From positions 798,141 to 862,140 of the forward strand of contig JAYGXS010000003.1 in assembly GCA_036362985.1 (NCBI GenBank): 64,000 bases of DNA. Reading direction: 5' to 3'. The notes below the pieces were generated by a model. It was given only the letters and a program-made list of their open reading frames with translations. It had not been told where the DNA came from and searched no databases. Positions 33,000 to 41,246 of the stretch are shown piece after piece; positions within the stretch are counted from its first letter, which is position 1, and every line of letters begins with the position of its first letter. Source of the stretch: Ligula intestinalis. Its lineage: Eukaryota; Platyhelminthes; Cestoda; Diphyllobothriidea; Diphyllobothriidae. Both the position numbers and the translations under genes were made by a program.

Positions 33000-34978
33000 G
33001 AAATCACTTATCCCAAACTTCCTTTCCAAACGGCTAAAAAACTTAAAAAACAACTCCACGACCCATGTATTAGTTATCTATCTACGCTCAGACGCATTAC
33101 AGAGATTCACGAGTTAGCCCAGAACATTGAAACAAATAAGACGATAGCAGCAGAACATCGGGCAATCGAGTCCCCAGAAGGGACAGCCCAAATCTTCAGG
33201 AAACAAATAAATAATCATCAAAAACAAGGCCCCCAAATCATGCTTGATGACCAAGGAATAGTAATAGCCAATGAATACCAAATAGCAAATCTTTTTAACG
33301 AGTATTTCTCAACCAACTATTCAGTCGAGGAAGACCCAATCCCCCAACAAACAGAAATTACGGCACTTGTATTAAAAGAGATATCGTTTAACGAAGAAAC
33401 TGTAGAGAAAGCTATCCGCCAACTGTCCAATTCCACATCATAAAGAACGGATAGAATCCCTCCTTGCATACTGAGACATATGACATATGCCCCAATACTT
33501 CTGTCTAACCTTTTCTTGTTACTGCAGTCTAATGGTACTTATCCAGAAATATGGAAAAATCATGTATCACCCCAATTTACAAAAACGGAAATCGGTCCAA
33601 TGCCCAAAATTATCGTGGTGTTCACCGAACATCGGTTTAAGCAAAAATCTTAGAAAAAATTAATTTATAACCAAATGTTAGACCATCTGACGTAAGTAAA
33701 TCTCATACCTCCCTCTCACCATGCCTTTTTACCCAAAAAGTCATGTCATTCCTGCCATCTCACTTTTTTGGAATTCGTCTCCAGAAATCGAGATGATGGG
33801 AACACGGTAGCTACAATTTACTTTGATCTAAAAAAAGCCTTTGACAAAGTTCCCCATAAAAGACTGATCGTGAAGCTAGTGAGTCACGGGATTCGCTCCC
33901 CCCCCCCACCTCGTTGATTTCCTCAAATCCAATCTTCAAAACCGATTCTAAGTAGTACAACTTCGAAATATAGTATCAGAACCAGCTCATATAAGCAGTG
34001 GTGTTTTTCAAGGCACTATCCTAGGTCCCCTTTTATTTCTCATTAACATTCATGATTTATACACGATATCAACCTCTGCTAAAACATTTTTATGTGCAGA
34101 TGACTTAAAACTCGCATATGTCTATAACAAAAATTCGATAAGTAGTGTGCATAGAACAATTGAATTAGACCTTCAAAAACTAAACGACTGGAGTGTTCAG
34201 TGGCAAATGCCATTTTCACCAACAAAATGTCATCACATGATTTTTGGTCCACTAAAACTTCCCCCCATAATGTTTAGTGGTCAAGAAATAAAAGAGCTAA
34301 CATCTTTAAAAGATTAAGGTCATAGCTATTCTAATACTCTTGACTTATCCCCACATGTTAAACAAATCGCACCAAAAGCCAATCGACTATGTGGCTTCAT
34401 AAGTAAAAATTTCACATTAATTACACTTAAGACTAAACTTTACAAAATGTACGTTTTACCTATTCTAGATTACTGCTCCATATTTTTCGGTACCATGTCA
34501 TCAGATGACAGACAGAAACTCGAAAAAATCCAGCGAAGTTTTACCACAGTTCTGTGTAAACGCGATGACCCCCGACACTCCTATTCAATAATGTACAATA
34601 GATATGGTCTTAAACCCCTCTGGCAAAGGTGACTCCAAAATGGTTTAACTTTCCTATTTAAAGTGACACATAATCAGAACATCCTTAGCAATAATATATT
34701 AACAAATCAAAACGGTTCCCGTCCCACTAGAAACAACCAGCATACAATTCATAACGCTAAAGCTAGGACGGCCCAGCGATCAAATTTCTACACCATAAGA
34801 TATGCGATCATATGGAATGCCCTACCCAACGATATTCGCAAAAGCCACAGTTAAGCCGAATTTAGAAGAAAGACCAAGCAGTTCTTCTCAAATGACAGGA
34901 CGCATATATTTCTGAACAAAATAGGACACTTTGCTAACCAGTTCTTTGACGTCCAATTCGGACCAAAAGGGATCTAAC
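33000..34978 (+). pseudogene. Family G reverse transcriptase
   Basis: The linker is open at 32994-33443. Motif A is IYFDLKKAFDKVPHKR near 33820, then GVFQGTILGPLLFLINIHDL near 34005 and the catalytic CADDLKLAY near 34095, with the aspartates kept. The thumb runs to 34976 (YVLPILDYCSIFFGTM, IIWNALPNDIRKS). Lesions include a poly-C run at 33899-33909 that shifts the frame, a TAA in KDLG near 34315 and stops near 34630 and 34853. The 3' UTR after 34978 is A/T-rich. Confidence 0.75.
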
Positions 34979-35635
34979 AGTCCAGGAGAGTTCCCGCACA
35001 TTTTAGAGAAAACTGGCTGCTGTTGGAGGCTTTCCAGTCAATGGTCTCCAACGCTGATCAAATCAAAACTTAAGCAAAATTGTGCCTTGCCTCCTTTTCT
35101 AATCCTTAAAAATAAAAAAAACTAAGAAAAATTTATCGATTCCAATATTCTTCGAATTTCATCTCAATGTTTATAAAAAATTATTATAAAAGAAAATAAT
35201 TTTCCCTTCAACTATACTAAAATATATATTTTTTCCTCTTATATTGTATCAGAAGTAAAAATACTTATCATGTAAATCTCAATCTCACTTAGATATTCGA
35301 CAAACGAAAGGCCAAGTGTCTTCTGCCGATGCACTTGAATAACGATGGTGCTTCGCAGCTGCCTCGACCCCCCTCAGACATTTGCAACGTCCCAGCTAAT
35401 TATCAAACTTGTGCCAATGGACAACGATTATAATCTCCGTATCGAGCAGACCCGTGCTTACGAAGGATGCGATGTCCTCAGCTGATTTTTTTTGCCTTCA
35501 AACTGACCGCGGCTAAGTATAACTCAGTCAAAGGACATGACAGTTTTTCCATACCCCAAGTATTCTTTATATAAAACCGTAACACGTTCAATGTATAGCT
35601 AGTTAATTTCATGTTTTCCTAGATTTTTGCCCTAG
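34979..35635. other. Family G 3' UTR and unassigned spacer
   Basis: The first about 300 bp is A/T-rich and probably 3' UTR of the G copy. I recognise nothing at 35280-35635. Confidence 0.4.
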
Positions 35636-35815
35636 AAGTCAGGTTTTTTTCACTTAAAACAAACTCCTTATTTTGCACACTATTGACCTAGCAAAAGACC
35701 AAAACAAGTACAATAATCACTGCGAAAGAAGGGGTTTGGGTTAGGTTTTTTCCTGCCTTTCCGGGTTTTTGACGGCGCCAAAGATGTGCTTTACAAATAA
35801 ACCGTATTTAGACCT
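35636..35815 (+). mobile_element. Family C-type 3' end remnant with a type 2 U-rich hairpin
   Basis: AAGTCAGG (35636-35643) pairs with CCTGCCTT (35752-35759) except at one position. U7 and U6 flank it, and the next stem starts AAACAAACTCC. The sequence after it resembles the family C 3' end (GGCGCCAAAGATGTGC compared with TGCGCCAAATAGGTGC at 40148). It is an older, diverged copy. Confidence 0.5.
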
Positions 35816-35819
35816 CTAA

Positions 35820-36190
35820 AAGTTATTTTAGAAACTGAAGCACAGGCGAAACTCTTGCTAGAGCGCAAACCATCCTTACGGAGTCTGCATTCGCAAGTTT
35901 TTTCAGCCGGATTACGAGTTGAAAGAGCGGAGAAAGATGAGACAGCTAATAATAGAGCTGGAAAAACAGAGAACCAATGGCGAGACAAATCTCAAAATAA
36001 GAGAGGGAAAAATAGTTCAGGTCAAAAGGACATCGCTCTGGTCGAAGCCGGTAACAGTAACGGCCTAGCTGTCCCGCCACCGAAACCTCAGACATGCCCT
36101 CATAAATTGATCGTTTTAAATGCCAGATCACTGATCAATAAAATGCCTCTGCTCCAGACTATGGTTTTCGTCAACAGCCCAGACATTGTT
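35820..36190 (+). pseudogene. Family C ORF1 C-terminus and ORF2 start
   Basis: The first part reads VILETEAQAKLLLERKPSLR and LHSQVF, then after a frame change FFQPDYELKERRKMRQLII, the C-terminal RNA-binding pattern of ORF1. The endonuclease start follows from about 36100: HKLIVLNARSLINKMPLLQ and NSPDIV, ending at a TAA at 36195. The copy is 5'-truncated near 35820. Confidence 0.65.
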
Positions 36191-37192
36191 AGGTAACTGA
36201 GACATGGGCATCGGCCTCTGTAGCTGACTCATAACTCTCTGTTCTAGGCTATGAATGCGTTCGGAACGATCGAAACACTTGCCGTAGCGGAGAAAGATGC
36301 ATCTATATTAAGCAGCCACTTGCATTTTTCCCGTTGGACTATCCACAATTCACAGCGGTGGAGGAGAGATGCTGGCTACGAGTCGTTCTAAAAAACAAAT
36401 ACTCCTTACTTGTTGGCTGTGTTTATCGTCCACCTAATGCCAATGCAGACTACGATCTTTGTCGCTCGCAGGCATTTCATGCCGCAGCTGACTTGAATCT
36501 TAAGTATTGCTTGATTGCAGGCGATTTTAACCTTCCTGACGTGCAATGGTTTCCACCATCCGGTCCTTCAAAGTTCGAGAACTTACTTAAGGCAATACAT
36601 ATCGGCATGTGGGCTCAGGTAGTCAATTTTCCCACTCGAGGAGCAAACATACTCGACCTAATTTTTTAAAGGGGATGCGAACCACTTTCAGTGTCATCCT
36701 TAGACGCACTTGGGAGTTCAGACCATCTTACAGTTGTTAGTGAACTAGAACTGGAGGCGGAGTAAACATTTTCCGAAAAATATAGTCTTTATCATGACTT
36801 CCGATAAACAAACATGGCTGACTTACTGGCACATCTGAACGCTCACGACTGGTCTGAATTTTCCAATGTTTGGATGCAAATGTTTGTACCGATGCACTGT
36901 ACAAAGTGTTGGATCCACTTATCCTCCTGTTTTTCCTCCGTAAGGAAGTAATACATGTCAAGGATGAAGTGTACCTTCCTCTGTCTTTCCGTCGTAGGCT
37001 GCGTAAACTCTCTCGTCGTTTGCATCGGCAGAACGACACTTCCGTTCTGCCCTTGATCACACTGATCTTTGAACAGGCTAAGAAACTCTCCGAAGAAAAG
37101 CAGATAGCCGATGAGGCTCACTTCGCTGAAAATCCTTCCCTTAATGTTGCGAATTTCTTTTCGCATATAGTAAAAGCGCAGAGGAAAACGCA

Positions 37193-37781
37193 AAGAAGGA
37201 TTACCTGCACCTGCAACGAGTGCAGGCGAGGGCTACGAAGATGGTCAAGAATCTTGGTCATCTGCCTTATGAAGACAAACTGACTGAACTTGATCTTTTC
37301 CCTCTCAATTATAGGCAACTCCGCGGGGACCTCATACAAACCTACCGAATTGTTAGAGGCCAAGACTGCCCTCTAGAATTTGATGATTTCTTCGAATTGG
37401 CTCGGACTGACCATCTGCGAGGTCATCCTTTTAAACTACAGAGGAAACCGGCCAGTATCGACGTTCGACGAAACGCCTTCTCGCAGAGGGTCATTGAAGC
37501 TAGGAACGGACTCCCAAAAGATGTGGTCCTCTCAGATACTCTTGACATTTTTAAACACAAACTTGATTCTCATTTGCTGAGAAACTGTGGCAGATATAAT
37601 GAACAAAGTGTCAGTAGCAGCACCTTGCAACTGGCTCACACTTATCGCTGATGTAAAGCCTACATTTGTTCATTTGTATGATGTACTATTGTTACGGTGA
37701 ACCTATTATGCGATTTTGGTTATGAATAGGGAGCTCAAGGGCGAAAGCCTTCTTCCCTTAATAAAGTGACTGAAAGTGACT
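37193..37781 (+). mobile_element. 5'-truncated family D insertion (first), plus orientation
   Basis: It carries the reverse-transcriptase C-terminus, open at 37220-37651 (QARATKMVKNLGHLPYEDKL, LNYRQLRGDLIQTYRIV, ARNGLPKDVVLSDTLDIFKH), then a 3' UTR ending GTGACTGAAAGTGACTG. Family C reading is continuous across it (AQRKTQ before, PILQD after), which fixes the borders within a few bases. No clear target duplication. Confidence 0.8.
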
Positions 37782-37991
37782 GACCCCATACTTCAAGATG
37801 TTTTAGGAAACCCCATAGCTGACGCTAAGTTGACCGCCGATAGCTTCAATGCGTTAGTATCCAAAACGTTTAGTGAAAGCTCGTTCGCTGCACCTCCGGG
37901 TATCCAGGCTTGGACGGGTGCCATACTCGAAACCATAAGTTTTAACGTCTGTGATGTGACTGAAGCCATCCGTCGTTATCGTCAATCCTAT

Positions 37992-38231
37992 AAGTCACTT
38001 TAAGTCACTTTATTAAGGGAAGAAGGCTTTCACCCTTGAGCTCCCTATTCATAACCAAAATCGCATAATAGGTCCACCGTAACAATAGTACGTAATCCAA
38101 ATGTACAAATGTCGGCTTAACATCAGCGATAAGTGTGAGCCAGTTGCAAGGTGCTGCTACTGACACTTTGTTCATTATATCTGCCACAGTTTCTCAGCAA
38201 ATGAGAATCAAGTTTGTGTTTAAAAATTTGA
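37992..38231 (-). mobile_element. 5'-truncated family D insertion (second), minus orientation
   Basis: This short copy contains only the 3' UTR and the last codons. It is the inverted counterpart of 37572-37775, including the hairpin GGGA-AAGG-loop-CCTT-TCCC beside the AGTGACTT tail. Family C resumes directly after it (SPGPDGV). Confidence 0.8.
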
Positions 38232-40008
38232 TTAAGTCCAGGACCAGATGGCGTCCCAGTTAGCCTTCTAAAAGCTGATGCAAATCATATCTTTCCATCT
38301 ATTCTGCGTAAGGTATTTAATCTTGCTCTTGAGAGCGAAACCTTTTCTTGGTTGTGGAAGGAATCACAAATAATGCTTATTCGCAAGCATGGCCGATCGA
38401 CGTCATTCGACAACTTTAGGCCAATAAATACACTTCCCGCAGCATCGAAGATCTTGGAGACCTTAATCAAAGAAAAGATGATGCGTCACTTGACAGAAAA
38501 CAACCTGCTCAATGCAGCTCAACATGGCTTTATCGAGAAACGATCTTGAGACCCCTGTCAGCTCTCTTTCTTCGATTATGTGCTGCAATCTAGAGACAGC
38601 GGTTTTGCCACTTATGGCGTCTATTTTGATTTTACTAAGGCCTTTGATCGGGTCGATCATAACCTCCTACTTCTGAAAGTAGCCTCCTTCGGCATAGGCA
38701 GCAAGCCTCTGAACTTCTTGTCTTCCTATTTCGATGCTCGCACACAACGAGTAAAAATTTCCAATATTATCTCCAACCCCACGCATGTGAGGAATGGAGT
38801 TATACAGGGTAGTGTACTGGGTCCGCTCCTATTTTGCCTGTTTGTCAACCACGCTTCAGATTGTTTTCAGTATCGCAGACCCTTCATGAACGCTGATGAT
38901 TTAAAAATCGCTTATCGATATAAACCAGCAGATCGCAACATCGTGCTCGAGCTGATAAAAAAGGATCTTCAGGCCTTCGCCCAGTGGTGTTGCACATGGC
39001 GCCTCACCTTTTCATGGCACAAATGTTCCGTTATGGTTGTTGGCGACGATCATCAACCGGAATTAAGCATTGACGGCCACGAATTAAATGTCCCAGGAGT
39101 TATCAAGGATCTGGGCGTATCCTACTCTAATAGTCTCAATTTGTCAGAGCACTGTGCCCTGATAGTCTCGAAAGCACGCCGAACCACTGGATTTATCCTT
39201 AGAAATTGTAAGACTATAAAGGTTAAAACTAGCCTTTATAATATGTACGTGAGACCTAGCCCTGAATACTGCTCGCCTCTATTCAGTCTTCTGCGCACTA
39301 GTGAACGGAAGAAAATAGAATCGGTGCAGCACTTCTTCACGTGAAGAGTTTTCACGACAGAACACCGAAACTTAACCTACCAACTAAGGTGCGAACATAT
39401 AAAGCTGGATCACCTCTGGCTTCGTCGACTGCAGAGGGGTGTTTTTTTACTGTTTAAACTTTTGAATGGGCAGACCTTTAATCCTCTCACTACAATAAGG
39501 CAGCTTGAGCACTCTCGACGCGCCAGTCATCGAGACGTATTTTTATTTCTTCCGATGGCACGTACAGTTAAGTACCGGCAATTATTTTCAGTAAATGCCA
39601 TATCAATCTGGAATAAGCTGCCCAAAAGTATTAAAACCCAGCAAAACTACTCTATGTTTAAGAGAGCTATAACTATTTTTCTACATGCAGGACAACTTTC
39701 ACGAATTTTGGTTTCTGACTCGGTGGAATCTCTCTTTCACTCTGATGGCGTTCGTGGACTTTTAACCCCGCCAGGCTTCATGCTGAAGATAATGCTACTG
39801 AAGCAGCAGTCCGCAGTCTGCTCACCCTTCAGCCGATAGCGCGCAACTTTTGCTGATAACCATTGAAGGAAGACTGAGAACACTGTGTTCTTGTGCCAAC
39901 CCTCTCCGTCTGGAGCTAATGTTTTTAAAGGATATGAAACATTTCTCCTGCTGATGAGTCAACTCAGCTTACAACTGTTCATTTATTCAGTTTTTTATCA
40001 TACCTTAG

Positions 40009-40133
40009 AAGGCAGGTTTTTTTCACTTGAAACAAACTCCCTATCTCGCCCAGTATTGACAAAACAAAAAACCTGAAACAAAACCAATACTGGCTGCAAC
40101 ATAGGGATTTGTTTAAGGTTTTTTTCCGGTCTT
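40009..40133 (+). promoter_or_regulatory. Large hairpin with U-rich internal loop (type 2), family C 3' UTR
   Basis: AAGGCAGG (40009) pairs with CCGGTCTT (40126; one mismatch, one wobble). U7 lies on each side. The long stem AAACAAACTCCCTAT pairs with ATAGGGATTTGTTT apart from one bulge. The inner stem CCAGTATTG (40050) pairs with CAATACTGG (40085). It lies about 110 nt from the 3' end. Confidence 0.55.
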
Positions 40134-40173
40134 CGAGGCGTTGGAATGCGCCAAATAGGTGCATTACCAACTC

Positions 40174-40191
40174 TTTACAATTGCCTGTAAA
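40174..40191 (+). promoter_or_regulatory. 3'-terminal hairpin TTTACA-ATTGCC-TGTAAA of family C
   Basis: It is identical in stem and loop to the minus copy at 28600-28617 and is followed by the A/T tail. Confidence 0.5.
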
Positions 40192-40199
40192 CTGACATA

Positions 40200-40245
40200 A
40201 TAAACATATTGTAATATAATAATTATTATTAATATTATTATTATA
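40200..40245 (+). repeat. A/T-rich 3' tail (ATT)n of family C
   Basis: TAATAATTATTATTAATATTATTATTATA closes the family C element. Family F ORF1 sequence begins at 40246. Confidence 0.7.
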
Positions 40246-40536
40246 CCTGGCCATACACATACTAACGTCAGTGCACCCGTTATCCCTGCCTCCCAGATGT
40301 CGATTCATAGTCCCATAACCGTCAGTACACCTACTATCCCTACCTCCAGAATGTCTAGTCATAGGCTCATAAACATCAGTGCACCAGTTAGCCCATCCCT
40401 CTTGATGTTGGGACCGTCAAGGCCCAACGCTCCGTCGTCTACTACGAGTAAAGCTAGTCTAAATACATTCTCTGTCCAACGATCGATAAATTCCGCTGCC
40501 TCTAACTCGGAACAAGTTCATCAAGAATGTCGCCAG
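40246..40536 (+). pseudogene. Family F ORF1 tail, left part of a split copy
   Basis: The Ser/Thr/Pro tail is open at 40297-40548 (SPITVSTPTIPTSRMSSHRL, SLNTFSVQRSIN). It breaks at about 40537 inside SRMSPA and resumes at 44745 (KAFRPSTS-like), with the family A element in between. Confidence 0.7.
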
Positions 40537-40546
40537 TGTTGGTGTT

Positions 40547-41167
40547 AGTGTTACAGGTCCGAGCCTGAAGCCCACAGTAGAAAACGAGGGCATAACATCA
40601 ACCATAGAGTCCGGTTGCACACAAGATGGTCATAATAGCAGCACAAGCGCTGTTAACGAGCAAGCAAGCGACAGTGTCGTAGGCACGAAAAATGGCACTA
40701 AGAGAGAAGCCAGCATCATAAGACAGGGATTGACGGAATCAACCGCAGCCACTCCCATGGACCGGCATTCCGCAGATGTCCAGCTCTTCCATGCACTTAT
40801 GAACAAAATGCTGGGACCCAATGTACCATTAGAGTGCGAAAAGGCCTTACGCCTTGGCAAATGGCCTGAGAGCTCAACTGGAACGGCACGTCCCAGACCT
40901 CCGAAAGTGGTCATGACAAGAAGCCAAGACGCCAAGCTCATTCTATCTAGGCGTTTTAAAATAAAAAACTCTGATCCGGGAGTTTTTTTTCAACAGGAGT
41001 TCTCAGCTGCAGAACGGAACAAACGTCGCCAACTTCTTTCCGAAAAGAAGGAGCGGGCCAGCAAGGGCGAACAAAACTTGGTTATTTACAACAACCAAGT
41101 GATTCAAAGTCCATTGTTCTCACCTTGGATAGGTCCGTTCCGGATAACCACACAGTTGGCTCAGTAG
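40547..41167 (+). pseudogene. Family A ORF1 (C-terminal two thirds), open
   Basis: The frame is open from the insertion border to a TAG at 41165. A Met at 40730 could start translation, but similarity across the border cannot be tested. Ser/Thr-rich start, then LFHALMNKMLGPNVPLECEK, ALRLGKWPESS, ARPRPPKVVMTRSQDAKLIL and a basic ERNKRRQLLSEKKERASKG. This is the RNA-binding ORF1 pattern. It overlaps ORF2 by about 43 bp. Confidence 0.7.
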
Positions 41168-41246
41168 AGGGAGGATTAAGCCCAATCGAAAACCATCCAG
41201 AGGCAGAACGAAGGGGAAAAACATTTGGTTATTTACAACAACCAAG
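41077..41246 (+). repeat. 147-bp-spaced duplicated hairpins at the ORF1/ORF2 junction
   Basis: CTTGGTT-(9 nt)-AACCAAG at 41077-41099, and TTTGGTT-(9 nt)-AACCAAG at 41224-41246. They straddle the ORF2 start at 41125 and the ORF1 stop at 41165. The same pair occurs in the minus copy at 15827-15996. Confidence 0.6.

Larger units (their letters stand above)
36190..39839 (+). pseudogene. Family C ORF2, interrupted by two family D insertions
   Basis: The endonuclease is open at 36334-36669 (LVGCVYRPPNANADYDL, IAGDFNLPDVQWFPP, ANILDLIF), then LGSSDHLTVVSELELE. The linker is broken at 37193-37781 by one D insertion; the frame resumes at PILQDVLGNPIADAKL and is broken again at 37992-38231. RT motifs continue: SPGPDGVPVSLLK, FRPINTLPAA, HGFIEKRS then TGA, motif A VYFDFTKAFDRVDHN and GVIQGSVLGPLLFCLFVN. 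The catalytic box reads NADDLKIAY (Tyr to Asn, both Asp kept). The C-terminus is open at 39462-39839. It aligns with 28571-31245 minus throughout. Confidence 0.85.

Noticed and set aside
30225..38550. Selenocysteine at the shared TGA of family C
   Set aside because: Position and Cys equivalence are suggestive, but no SECIS structure was seen; a defective parent is simpler.
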